DNA of 64,000 nt from Bretschneidera sinensis (lineage: Eukaryota > Streptophyta > Magnoliopsida > Brassicales > Akaniaceae). Below are positions 48,297 through 60,065 of this stretch, in pieces; position 1 is the first letter of the stretch; each line of letters starts with the position of its first letter. The stretch is from NCBI GenBank assembly GCA_023935145.1, contig CM043699.1:143350036-143414035 (forward strand). Reading direction: 5' to 3'. A program made the translations under genes and the position numbers. Under the pieces are notes generated by a model, which searched no databases, was not told the DNA's origin, and worked only from the letters and a program-made list of their open reading frames with translations.

Positions 48297-49030
48297 TTTC
48301 CTTTTGTTTTTTTAATATGACTGTGAAAAGTGTCTCTATCTTAGAAAATTTCATGAATCAGGCTTATACAAAAATCTTTCAAAAATGAGATAATTAAATT
48401 ATGTCGTTAAGAAAGTCATTTGATGACATCAGAGTATTGATTAAAATTTTTGCCTAGTTAAAAAATTCTTGTTCAGATCTAGACCTTTTAACTTTTTTTG
48501 GGTAAAAAATAGCTTTAATTTAAAAATTTTCATAGATCAAGATTAGACAAAAATCCATCGAGAGATTGTTAGATTAACTAGTTAATTGACTAAAAAATTT
48601 GCCTAGATAAGAAGATTCTTGCAGAGTATATCTAATCTAAAAAATTTCATAGATTAGACAAAAATCTCTGGAAAGTGAGATGATAGAATAGCTAGTATAA
48701 AGTCACCAATGTTGAATAGTTTGCCAAACAAGCAACTCGAGAGATTCAACTGGCACATGATCTATAATCTTTTTCTTTAGTCAATTTAAATGAAAAATGC
48801 AAGTCCTTCGATATTCTTTATTGGATGAAGTCGTCAATGAGCAACCTGAGTATACAGTGGCATTCATCTCTTTTTCTCTCTCGGTTGGAGGGAGAGGTAA
48901 GTGGCAGGTTTTTTTTAGACTTTAGATTCTAAGAAACGACCAGAGATTTGTTGTATACAGAACTCACTCTTTCAGTTTAAGCAGTTATTTCTGTTTGTAG
49001 TTACATACAGAGAAAAGAGAGAAGACAGAG

Positions 49031-49143
49031 CCATTGATGAACCTGTTAAGGCACCAACTAGCAAAACCCAACACAATAAGATACATGATCAAGTTGAGAA
49101 ACAGCAATGGAGCCGCTAAGTTCCTTCCCACAGTTGGAGCCAT
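49031..49143 (-). pseudogene. AWPM-19-like first exon, copy B
   Basis: The minus strand from an ATG at 49143 encodes MAPTVGRNLAAPLLFLNLIMY and then VLGFASWCLNRFING. It keeps the family Pro and Trp lost in copy A, but a deletion of about 25 bp removes the last codons (QTNHP) and the splice donor, so it cannot splice as an exon 1. A TATATAG (complement, 49304-49310) is conserved upstream. Confidence 0.8.
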
Positions 49144-52100
49144 ACTCTCTAATTCTCTCCCTTTCTCTTCAAATTAAGCAAACAAAATACACGCACTTAA
49201 TTTAATTAGACACACAGCACTGGCAGTGTTGCAAATTGATTTGCTTTTTCTCCCTCGATTTCTTTCACTTATGCTGTTTTTGAGTTGGAGGGAAGATGTT
49301 CAGTATATAGAGAAGCAAAGTGTATGGATACAATTTACCTGTAAGGCAATGAGGTCTTGCATGCTTGCTTTTGGGTACAGGTGGTAGGACACTTGTCATA
49401 TTTGTTGTTACGTTTCTCATGAATCTCAACTATTTATTGCATTGTTATCCACAAGGAGGAGGATTATGATTCTTGTTAAAAGTTGTACTTTTATAAGGGT
49501 CCTTTGGCCTTAGAACGAAGACGTGTAATATATGTTTCATCCTTAAAAATGAATGATTAGATCCGATCTATAAAAGATATATTATATAATAATTTATTTC
49601 ATTAAAAATAAGATAAATTTTTGTATCGTGTATTTTTTATAGACGTATATTAGTTAATAACTTTTTATTTCATTCGTCATTTTTATCCATTCAGTCATGA
49701 AAAACACAATATCGAGTAAACGTTTTGAATTTTTTATTTTTTGAATCTGTTTGTTATCATTCAAGATTATTTTATCATATTGATTTTGGTATTTGTAAGA
49801 TTGAAAGTTGTTTATTTTTAATTAAAATAAATTATAAATTAATAATTTATTAATATTATAATAATAAATCTATTATTGTACTTATTGAAACCATTGATAT
49901 CTAATTCATAGTTTAAAGATTTAAATGCTAAAAAGCCATAGTTCAAAGATTTTCAATGCAATTATCTATTTCTTAAAATATTATCAATGGTTCATCATCT
50001 ATAGTCAATGTTTTTTATAAGGTCTACCTACTTAAACATATTTGTTTTTTTTTTTAAATGAAAACACAATGGGAGATGACCCTCTCCCATCCATTATCTC
50101 TTTTATCCATAATCTGAGCAAGATTTAATCATTCATCTCATGTGACATGATAAATTACTCTAATAATTAAAGTAGTTGACGCTCACAGAACTTAATTGCT
50201 GATGTAACTACATTCAACACCATTCATTTTATTTTCTATCATTTTCTATTCGATTATGATCAATAAAGTATTATTTCATTGTAAAAAAAAATAGAAAGAA
50301 GTATTTAGACATTAAATAAGAGTCTCGATCCCACTGAATTGATTTCATGGGAGTTACCACAAAATCAGAAAAATCTATTAGTAATTATTGAAAAAATTGA
50401 ATAATAATTATATTAATTTTTTTAAAAAATTAAATATTAAAATTATTACTTAATTTTTCATAATTACTAATAAATTTTTTTAATTTAGTAAAAGTTACCC
50501 CATAACCGGATCTGTCGAGAATCATAAAATATCAATTTTGAGAATTGTGGATATATCAGGAAAGAATCTTATTGGATAATTGCCCTCTTATTTTGGACAA
50601 TTGACCTTACGTGAGGGTGAAATGGAATGGTAGATCTAAAGCTCGATTCCAATAACTGTAATTCTTTGATGTAAAAAGAAAATCTCAATTTTGAAATTCT
50701 GACCAAAAGGTTACTGATTGCATTACTATATACGGGTAACTTTCTCGAGGAGCCATGTTCTAATGGATTATTACGGAACCGAAATTTTTTATTAGTATTA
50801 TAAAAAATTATAGTTGTAATTGAATATTTAAATATTTATTTTTATTTAATTATTATTATAATTTTTTATAATTACCAATAAAATTATCTAATATTATAGT
50901 AACTTTCACAAAATCAAACTTTGTGATATCAAAATTCTTTCTCTAGTGGTACCAAGCGTAGTTGTTATGCTGGTCTTGAATTGTGTCATTGAATTTATTT
51001 ACACCACAATGACATATTAAATTAATATGCTCAATTTATTCATACTAGTTTATCATAGTTTTTTTTTAAATTGATTGGATTATCTTTTATCATATTATTT
51101 TTTATTATTTTTATTATTTATATATATAGTTTTATTGTTATCACTGGTAACTAATACTTAAGGGTTATTTTTTATATTTTTAATTTTTTTATTATATTTA
51201 ACATAAATGATAAAATGGATGGGAAGTAAAGGAGATGTTAGGTGTAAATTAATTTAGTTTTTTTTTAAATTGTTATCTTTTAAAAAAATAATTTATGTAA
51301 ATTTAATCAGTTTTGAAATGAATTTTTAGTATTAATGTACCACGTGATTTTTCGATAGATATAATTTTATAAAAAAAAATAAACTTATATAGAAAATAAA
51401 TAATTGTATTAAGATGAATTTTATCAATTGATACTTTTAGCAATCATGTGCAAATAGGTTAAAACAAAAATCTAAAGAAAGAAGATAATTTATTAGAGTT
51501 AATATTATTGCTTAAATTGATATTATCCTCTATTTTTTATCTTCGCAAGGTTTATAGATTGATTTATAATAAAGTATCGCAATACAAAATATCAAAAATT
51601 TAAAAATAAATATGTAGCATGAGATCCCATTTCTTCTTTTGTTAAAGATACCATAATATAAATTCAATTAATTTACTATTTAACTTGATTGTAATCTTAA
51701 TTTCAAGTCTCTTATAAATTAAACATTATATTATAAGTTTAGAAACTAACTTTAAATTTATATGGCCACATAATTAGAAAATACCAAAATTATATTATTT
51801 AAGGAAAGATAATGACATATAAATTCAATTTCCCTTAAATGTAATCTCATATTTAATTTAATGGTGATTTAATTATGTTGGTTTAATACAAGTTTTGATT
51901 GTATTATACTTCATAATGATTATATTTAATTTAATAGATTACAGGAAAGTGATTTTTTGCCCACAAAAAAGGAAAGAGATTTGCATGACATTTCATTTGA
52001 ACTAGTCTTCCATCAACAAGTTATGTTACATGACCCCACAAACTTTGCTCTTGTCCCTATTTATATTTCTTTAAATGATTGGGTTTAGTGCTTTTGTCTT

Positions 52101-52465
52101 CTTGTCATTTCACTTTTATGGTTTTATTTTTATTTTTATTTTTAAATTTTTTCTAGCAAATGATGAAGGGGGAGATATTGAACTTGGATCAAGCTAAAAT
52201 TGATTTTTTTTTATTATAATAATCTAAAATTGAAAGTTGACATACAAAATTATACACTATGTACTATAATACTTCAAATTTATATTTTTAGTTAATTACA
52301 AATGCAAAAAATTGATATATTTAAATAAAAAAATTTAAAGTTCATGTATCTTCAATGTAATTTGTCATTTTATATCTATATCGGCAATGTGATAAATGGT
52401 ATGGACTACACACATGACATCTTACGGTTTCAACTTTTAGCCGCGTGTATACACGCACGCACACA

Positions 52466-52466
52466 C

Positions 52467-52513
<47 letters not shown>
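52466..52513 (+). repeat. CA/TA compound microsatellite in copy B
   Basis: ACACACACAC followed by more than 18 TA units. Copy A at the same position (about 47440-47482) has a short CGCACG/GTGTATATATATAG tract instead. Confidence 0.9.
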
Positions 52514-52516
<3 letters not shown>

Positions 52517-52801
52517 TGGGTAATACTTTAAGTGGATATTAAAATTACTTTTTTAAAATAGATGGAAGATTTAAATGAATTTAAGAGGGATTAAAATCAA
52601 AATTCAAATGAATACACTATGTATCTGTTTCACTTGACAATTATCATTTTACCTAATGATAATGGTTTAATTGCAACAACTAATTTATTATCAAAAGAAT
52701 TTGCAATAACTAATTTTGTAGGGGGAAAAAAATTAAAAATACCCAAAAAAAAAATAAACATACATAATTCTACATTAGGTGTGACAAAAGCGAAATTTAA
52801 T

Positions 52802-53853
52802 ATTTCAAGAAATTAGTTGTTAAAATAAAAAAATGATGTAATTAACTAGATTTTCATTATGAAGCTCTTTTTACATTATTTATTTTTATTATATTTTAAT
52901 AAAGTGTTCGGTGAAAAAGTTAAAATTCATATGCCTCTGAAGTAATTTATTATTATACATGTGATGATAATATTGATAAACGATATGATAATTGTTTGGA
53001 TCACACGTTATATTCCACAATTTTCAACTTTTAGCATATGGTATTTATTTTTTTTTTAAAAATATGCAAGAGAAATAAAATCAAATAATTATTTCATGAA
53101 ATCCAAATATTAAATGTTTTAAAAAAAAAATATTAAATGTTGATAATAAATGTATCATCAATTGTTTTATGTGATTTATTATTATAGTTGTCACGACTGT
53201 CACGAAGGGCATTAATAGTTGTCTATTTATATATTGTTAAGGTGATAAATAGTAAGTCATTCAATTTACTTGGATATTAATATTACTGTACTTTATTACT
53301 TTTGACCAAGCTGACGTAATCTTAAGTGGTTTGTCATTTTAGTTCCTCTTGAATTTCTTACCGAGAGAGGACAATCTCGTCACAATTTGTTGGTCCACCT
53401 ACTTCTCCTCATCCATTTTGCTCAGTGGGACCCATGTTCCAATGTACACGTCTATTATATCCGGCTTACGTGGCGTGATATGATTAGTTGTGAATGGACC
53501 TCACTTTCACCACCTCACCGATCTTTGAGGTACTTCTCGCCTGGCTGCCAAAATTCCTCTTACAGTCCAATCTCCCTCTCCACTCACCCGCTCTAGACCT
53601 TTAAATATTTCAATCCAAAGTCAAGGGTATTTTCGTCACTTGATCTAAAACATTTTACTACAGTTTCTTTTCGATTCTCACAACACTACCAACAATTTTT
53701 TCTTCTCTCACACTTTCACACTCTTGAAATCCGCCATGAGAACACCTTGAAGAAAAAGAAACCTCTTTGCAAAACCTTGACCCAAAATCAAAACATTGAA
53801 TCTATATGTACTTCTCTCTTTAGAGCCCACCTTCACTTTCTATATTTTTCAAA
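52802..53853 (+). promoter_or_regulatory. SUVH upstream region
   Basis: Promoter and leader of the SUVH gene. TTTAAATATT at about 53599-53608 is the best core element, leaving a leader of about 200-220 bases. The sequence becomes CT-rich toward the start codon. An upstream ATG at 53796 opens a 90-codon frame overlapping the SUVH start, but it has no conserved content. Confidence 0.4.
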
Positions 53854-55878
53854 ATGGGCTCTCTTATCCCATTTCAAGACCTCAATCTCTCACCAGAACC
53901 AACCATAACCACCACCACCACCACCACCACCATAAACCCCACTCTGTTGACACCCAAAATCGAGCCCAAGCCCGAGCCACTAGACGAACCCTACCAACAG
54001 GCACAAGACCACCCACAAGAACCACCACCATCTTTCTTTCCCAATTCCAGCCCTACATTATTCCCTAATTCCCAAAGTACCCCTCTCTTCCAATCGCCCT
54101 CTACCGCTGCCACTCCCGACCCCATCTCCTCCGTGGACAATAACGTCTACTCCGAATTTTACCGCATATCTGAGCTCTTCCGCGCCGCCTTTGCCAAACG
54201 CCTAGAGCGTTACGGCGACGTTCAGGTCGTCGACCCGGATTCCCGCGCAATCGTGCCAGTACCGGAGGAAAATCAGGTCTCATCCGTTGTCGTTGCACGG
54301 CGCAAGAGCCAGAGATCCAAGGAGCTCGTGCGGGTTTCGAATTTGGGAATTGAGGACGAGAGGCATTTCCGCGATGTGGTGAGGAGAACGAGGATGGTTT
54401 ACGATTCTTTGCGCATCCTTGCGATGGTGGAAGAAGAGAAACGGCGAGGATTCGGATATGGAAGGCGGGCCCGTGGGGATTTGAGAGCGGCATCTGTGAT
54501 GAGGGATCGTGGTATGTGGTTAAATCGTGATAAAAGGATCGTGGGTACGATCCCTGGTGTGCAAATTGGGGACTTGTTCTTTTTTAGGATGGAGTTGTGC
54601 GTGGTTGGGTTGCATGGTCAACCTCAAGCCGGGATCGATTACCTGCCTTCGAGCCAGAGCTCCAATGGGGAGCCTATCGCTACCAGCGTTATCGTTTCAG
54701 GTGGGTACGAGGATGATGAAGATGCAGGGGATGTGATTATATACACGGGTCATGGTGGGCAAGACAAGTTTTCGAGGCAATGCGAGCACCAGAAGCTGGA
54801 AGGAGGAAATCTTGCATTAGAGAGGAGCATGCATTATGGTATTGAGGTAAGAGTGATGAGGGGGATTAAGTATGAGAATAGTGTTAGTAGTAAGGTTTAT
54901 GTCTACGATGGATTGTATAAGATTTTTGATTGTTGGTTTGATGTGGGCAAGTCTGGTTTCGGGGTTTATAAGTATAAGCTTTTGAGAATGGATGGGCAAT
55001 CGGAGATGGGAAGCTCGATTATGAGGTTTGCTCAGACGCTTAGGACTAGGCCATTGTCGGTGAGGCCGAGGGGTTATTTTAGTCTCGATATTTCCAATAA
55101 GAAGGAGAATGTTCCAATCTTTCTTTTTAACGATATTGATAATGATCATGAACCATTGTATTATGATTATCTTGAGAAGGCCGTTTTTCCACCGTTTGCA
55201 TTTAATCAAGGGAGTAATGGGACTGGATGTGACTGTGTTTCTGGTTGTAATGATGATTGCCTTTGCACTATGAAGAACGGGGGTGAGTTTGCTTATGATT
55301 GCAATGGGATTCTGTTGAGAGGGAAGCCCATAATATTTGAATGTGGGGCATTCTGCCAGTGTCCTCCGAGTTGTCGCAATCGTGTAACTCAAAAGGGGTT
55401 GAGAAATAGATTGGAAGTGTTTAGATCACGTGAAACAGGTTGGGGAGTTAGGTCATTGGACTTGATACAAGCTGGTTCTTTTATATGTGAATATGCAGGG
55501 GTTGCTCTGACCAGGGAGCAAGCCCAGATTTTCACAATGAATGGTGATACTTTGGTCTATCCCAATCGGTTTTCTGAAAGATGGGCAGAATGGGGGGATT
55601 TGTCACAGATATATCCTGATTATGTGCGTCCCACATATCCCTCAATTGCACCTTTGGATTTTGCAATGGATGTGTCAAGAATGAGAAATGTTGCTTGCTA
55701 CATGAGCCATAGTTCTACTCCTAATGTGCTGGTGCAGTTTGTGTTGTATGATCACAGTAACTTGATGTTTCCTCACCTTATGCTTTTCGCAATGGAGAAC
55801 ATTCCTCCGCTCAGGGAGCTCAGCCTTGATTATGGGGTGGCTGATGAATGGACTGGGAAGCTTGCTATCTGTAACTGA
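53854..55878 (+). CDS. SUVH2/SUVH9-type SRA-SET protein
   Basis: An intronless coding region of 674 residues. SUVH2 and SUVH9 bind methylated DNA through the SRA domain and help recruit RNA polymerase V through the DDR complex in RNA-directed DNA methylation. A low-complexity N-terminus (Thr run about 19-26, Pro-rich to 90) precedes the SRA/YDG domain at about 228-378 (GTIPGVQIGDLFFFR, KVYVYDGLYK). The Cys-rich pre-SET is at about 455-510, and SET at about 515-660 (ETGWGVRSLDLIQAGSFICEY). The usual NHSCxPN motif reads SHSSTPN (618-624), and the protein ends after the SET domain with no post-SET CxC. Both are hallmarks of the catalytically inactive SUVH2/9 clade. Expected location is nuclear. 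Confidence 0.96.
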   Translation: MGSLIPFQDLNLSPEPTITTTTTTTTINPTLLTPKIEPKPEPLDEPYQQAQDHPQEPPPSFFPNSSPTLFPNSQSTPLFQSPSTAATPDPISSVDNNVYSEFYRISELFRAAFAKRLERYGDVQVVDPDSRAIVPVPEENQVSSVVVARRKSQRSKELVRVSNLGIEDERHFRDVVRRTRMVYDSLRILAMVEEEKRRGFGYGRRARGDLRAASVMRDRGMWLNRDKRIVGTIPGVQIGDLFFFRMELCVVGLHGQPQAGIDYLPSSQSSNGEPIATSVIVSGGYEDDEDAGDVIIYTGHGGQDKFSRQCEHQKLEGGNLALERSMHYGIEVRVMRGIKYENSVSSKVYVYDGLYKIFDCWFDVGKSGFGVYKYKLLRMDGQSEMGSSIMRFAQTLRTRPLSVRPRGYFSLDISNKKENVPIFLFNDIDNDHEPLYYDYLEKAVFPPFAFNQGSNGTGCDCVSGCNDDCLCTMKNGGEFAYDCNGILLRGKPIIFECGAFCQCPPSCRNRVTQKGLRNRLEVFRSRETGWGVRSLDLIQAGSFICEYAGVALTREQAQIFTMNGDTLVYPNRFSERWAEWGDLSQIYPDYVRPTYPSIAPLDFAMDVSRMRNVACYMSHSSTPNVLVQFVLYDHSNLMFPHLMLFAMENIPPLRELSLDYGVADEWTGKLAICN

Positions 55879-56610
55879 ATAGTTTTGAAGAGGTGTTGTA
55901 TTTTTATGTATTGCAGCAAAGTTTTGAAGACATGATGCATTGAGGTAAACTCAACTTTCTATTCAACAGTTGCTTCTAGTTTATTCATATTACTTTGCAC
56001 CATTTCCCAACTTATATGTCAATTCATTATCTGATTGATATGGTTCTTAGGCTTTGTTTTAGTTATATAGTTCATTGTCATCTATGTTACCAATCTTTAT
56101 GTGCTAGAAATGTTATTCGTTTGTGCAACTTAACACTCTAGTCATAAAATATTTGAGCATATTACAGAGGATGGAACGTCTAGCATTTTTGTTAGACAAA
56201 GGAGTTCATGTGGCTTATTACAGACAATTGCTTCTCTCTTAAATTTTTGTTTTGCTGTGGACTTTCTGATCTGTACTTTTCATTCTTAATCTTTGGCGGT
56301 CCCTGTTGTCCAAGCCTGTTAGATACATGTTTCACTTTTTCCTCCCTCTTTTTTCTTTTTTATGTTTGACAGGTTTTTATTCAGTATTCATGTAATATTC
56401 CTGTCTTGCGTATTATGAGAGTTTAAATTTTGAAGCTTATCAGACTCATTTCTAGGGTATCAGGTATCTTCGCCTCCTCTATTTGGACTTCTTGGAATCT
56501 CTATGAGTATGCTCGCCATTAGGATGCTGTTGTTCTAAGACCTATAATGAGAATAACTTTGACTTTTTTGTTATTAAAAAAGAATAATAGAATTAGGAAC
56601 GGAGTTGTTC
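55879..56610 (+). other. 3' region of SUVH
   Basis: Probable 3' UTR. A good donor (GAG/GTAAAC, from 55945) soon after the stop suggests a 3'-UTR intron may exist, but I cannot identify its acceptor with confidence. No coding sequence was seen. Confidence 0.35.
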
Positions 56611-56619
56611 ATCTTGCTG

Positions 56620-56965
56620 TGGAGATTTTTATAGTAAGTAGTGTTTATATGAAGAGCACCAAGGGAGTGCCACCCATTTACAAAGGGACCATATACAAAT
56701 TAGTTATTTTGTAAACTCTATAAGATCCTATCTCGTTTACGAAAAAATCTACCTCCATAAATTAAGGAGATTTAGCTATCCATCCTTAATAGAACCAATC
56801 AATCTTTCCACACTTTCAAAGGCTCTCTTGCTTCTTTTGATTCAAACCATCCACATGATAGAGGGTGGAATGGTGGATCAAAGTGATGATTTTCCTCTTC
56901 TCTTTAGAAGTTCAAATACTTCTCCAACCCTAAATTTCATCAAAAGCGGAACAGGCACAAACCAT
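56620..56965 (-). mobile_element. LINE-like 3' end, copy 1
   Basis: Similar to 59319-59670, in the same order: GAGCACCAAGGGAGTGCCACCCATTTACAAAG, ACTCTATAAG, TCAAAGTGATGATTTTCCT. Read on the minus strand it resembles the 3' ends of plant LINEs (TTTGTAAATGGG then a ...GTGCTC block). No intact frame. Confidence 0.45.
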
Positions 56966-57470
56966 GTGGAGATTAATTTATAACCTTGGTTGAATACTTT
57001 GTCAATTATGCTATGTTAATTGACTACTGTAGTAGGATTGAGTCAGCACGAGGTTTGGTGGGATTTGTATTCAAAGTGGACCAACTTAAATCAGCTTGAT
57101 TATGATGCTCTTGGAAAAGTGGAAACCTCAGCCTGAACCAAATTGGCAGTTGCGTTGCTTAATTTTTTTTTATATTCAGTAGAAACATTTAGTAGTGTAT
57201 TAATCGTATGTCAAAACTGAGATTGTTACTTAAATATGTATTCACTAGAATCTATGTGTAGGCACCAGGTTATATCAGTTTACTTTGGTGGGCATAACAT
57301 GATAAGAGTAATGAGGCTGAGCAAGAAAAGCACCTGCAACTTTACTGATTAATGGTGAGGGACAATTCTAACATGTGAAACCGGATAAATAATACCTGAA
57401 TCTTTGAAAAGGAGTATATCTAATATTGATTGGTTGGATAGTTTCCTTAACAAGGATTACTTTTTTTAGG

Positions 57471-57852
57471 TTTTATAGGACTGGAAGTGTTGGTGACGTC
57501 TTTCCAAAACTGCTCTTTGGGATTTTTTTGACATACTAGGTTAAAAATCTGCTTTTTTGAGGTATACGACCTCATTTGTAACAAGAAAAAAAAGGTTTAT
57601 GACCTCATGAGTATTTCGTGCATGCGCATGTATGTGAGCCAATACATATGTATTTGTATGTATGTATCTTCTAATCGTCTTGATTTTATATGGGACTGCA
57701 AGTGTTGGCGACGTCTTTTATGCTTTTTTGAGGTATACAACCTAATTTATATTGAGAAAAAAAAGTTTATGACCTCACGAGCATTTCGTGCGTGCATATA
57801 TATATATATATGTATATATATGTATTTGTATGTATCATCTAATCATTTGGTA
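57471..57852 (+). repeat. Tandem duplication, unit about 213 bp
   Basis: Copy 1 (57471-57683) and copy 2 (57684-57852) share TTTTATA-GGGACTG-AAGTGTTGG, GACGTCTTT, TTTTTTGAGGTATAC and TATGACCTCA, followed by TATGTATTTGTATGTATC. Copy 2 has lost about 50 bp and gained TA repeats. The open frame over it is a product of the repeats. Confidence 0.85.
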
Positions 57853-59318
57853 TGTGTATTATACTGTAATCATTAAAATCTGGGCAATCTAGTCAAGACA
57901 TGGTAAGAAGTTGTGAACTTGCTTTTGTATCTTTCAATATTAATAGTCCAACAATTGGGGACTATACATGAAACCAAAATATGTAAATGGGGTCCATTCT
58001 ACATGATGTTTCAAATTGTGTATCGCAAATGTGTTTTGATTTGAAGCCAACCTGTTAGATCATCTCAATTCCAGCCCAATTTGCTTCCGGCTTGGGTTAG
58101 TTATTTATGTTAAGAAACTCAAGTATTACCTTCAATCCCTACTTGATTAAATTGGGAAACATGATTTTGAGCTGCTATTGATCAATGAAATTTGTTCCCT
58201 TGTCAGAATTGTTCATTGCAATCTAACTAATGACAATTGATTAGTTGGCGGAGTAGTTTTATTTTCCTATTGAAGTTAAGTTTTAGTATGGAGGAAAATT
58301 AACACAGCATTCAATGATATCTAATGACGGGGGCTTTGGTGATTAACCCTAGCAGGACAACCATCTGTCTTTTTACTCTAAGAATTTGGGTAAGCTCTAC
58401 TGTCTTGGATATTTGTAAAATAGAAACCTTGAATAGTTTAATCCCTCGGAAGCCTGACATGTTAGCTTAGATTCTATTGCTAAATAATTAACATAATGTA
58501 TTGGCAAGGCTAATAGTAGACAGTGGATTTCAACCTCTTCTGAGGAAGGTGTCTGTCTCCAAGGCTTTAGGGTTAAGCCTCATCAAGAATTGGTTGGGCG
58601 TGAAACAGAGATATTGGGCCATGTAATACTGAAGCTCACAATTTGTGCAAAAAAGTAGGACTTTCATAATGCTTTGGTCTGTGCACTCGTTCTATTCATA
58701 AAGTCTGGTGGCTAATTTGACTGTCTGTTCTAAGGCCAGACTCAAGGTGCACCTTGGAAATACTTCTCAAACCACATCAATGAGAGTGGAAGATCATTGA
58801 CAAATCTGAACCATAGAAAAGTGGTTCTTACTACTTAGTACAATTAAGACCATGTAAATTGAAAGCTAGCTCCTACTGTATTGTAATACTTTGACCTATA
58901 CTTTGGCAAGTAAGATAAATTATGTACCGAAAACTTACCCTTTTATATGATATATCTGTTAAGCATCAAAATGAGTAGTGGATAGTCTGGCTGCAACTCG
59001 TCATTTTGATGCTGTAGAGGTGATCGATGGGCCATGGTATCTACTAGGTCTTTCTTTGATAGCATTAAGGATTCTTTAACTTACTCCAAAGAGGTTGGAA
59101 TATCTCACACTAGGATAGTACACTTGCCCCAGTTAGCATATGTATTATGGTGTAAGCCATAATGCATGATAAGCAATAGCTAGCTGGGATAATTTTATTA
59201 TTAATTGAGATATAGAGTGAGGCTATAAAGGGGTAACTGATGATTAGATATTCAAGGTTGCTCCACAGTTTGCTACGTTGGTTATGGGATTGTGCTTTGA
59301 AGGCTATTGGAATAAGTA
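57853..59318. other. Spacer, no gene
   Basis: AT-rich to mixed sequence without a sustained frame or a recognisable domain. Confidence 0.35.
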
Positions 59319-60065
59319 ATTTTTTTTTATAATTGAAAAGTAGTATAAAAAGCACTAAGGTGGTGCGACCCATTTACAAAAAGACTATTTATAAGAAAGT
59401 GATTCAATGAACTCTATAAGCTGATCATTTACAAGTAAATTCCCCACTACCCAAAAAATAAGAAAATTTTAACTAACGCTCTTTAAAAGAAGTGTTCTCT
59501 CTCTCAACATTCCCAAAAGCTCACTTGTTTCTTTCCACCACCCCATCCACATAATGGAAAGAGATAGATCAAAGCAATGATTTTCCTGTTATCTTTAGAA
59601 ACCCGAATACCATTCCTAGCCCATAGCTCTTAAGGATGGAATTGGTACAAAAAAGAGAGACCCATGACTCCGAGAGCCATCTACCGAAGTTAACGAGACC
59701 AAGAACAACTAAGCAAAATGTGGCGGATCAGTGGATGGATTCGGTCTCTTCCTTGCAAAGCTAGCATCGATTCACCAAATAACTTTCCAAGAAAATTTTA
59801 AATTTCCTTCTAAAGGCAATGGAAGGGCCTTATAGAAGGAGCTAACTTTAAATTACCCACCCGTCAAAGGCTTTATTTCACTCTGTGAGGTCTAATCGGA
59901 TTAGACTTCACTTGATAAATTTTCTCAAAAAAAGTCTCTACTTCGGAGACTTACCAATATTGCACATTTTGGTAAAATGGAATGTTCCGAGCCACCAAAC
60001 CATTAGTTAAAGAAGCACAACCGCAAATAAAAGCATCTTTGGCCAGGGCTAGAGCATAAAAACTT
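59319..60065 (-). mobile_element. LINE-like 3' part, copy 2, longer
   Basis: The A-tail remnant is at 59319-59329 (T-run on the plus strand), followed on the minus strand by TTTGTAAATGGGTCGCACCACC, the counterpart of copy 1. The element continues leftward in its own sense to about 60065, where broken frames include CGCASLTNGLVARNIPFYQN; I do not recognise these. Stops and frame changes are frequent. Confidence 0.45.

Larger units (their letters stand above)
48297..52801. repeat. Tandem duplication, copy B
   Basis: Realigns with copy A (43226-47803) in the same orientation, offset by about 5.0 kb. Differences include a deletion removing the AWPM-19 exon donor, and an expanded AT microsatellite near the right end. 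The end near GACAAAAGCGAAATTTAA is the counterpart of the copy A right border. Confidence 0.92.

Noticed and set aside
47547..52816. Short frames at the right ends of both tandem copies
   Set aside because: The two frames (47547-47741 and 52619-52816) match only because the DNA is duplicated; they start at different points and have no domain.
53796..54068. Frame overlapping the SUVH start
   Set aside because: It overlaps the SUVH N-terminus in another frame and its His run is the shadow of the Thr repeat.
54101..54493. Open frame of 130 codons on the minus strand
   Set aside because: It is a shadow of the GC-richer 5' part of the SUVH gene, with no domain of its own.
54817..55392. Open frame of 191 codons on the minus strand
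   Set aside because: It is a shadow of the SUVH coding region; the composition follows the opposite strand codons.
57607..57876. Open frame rich in Tyr, Ile and Cys
   Set aside because: It is produced by TA/TATG microsatellites within the tandem duplication.
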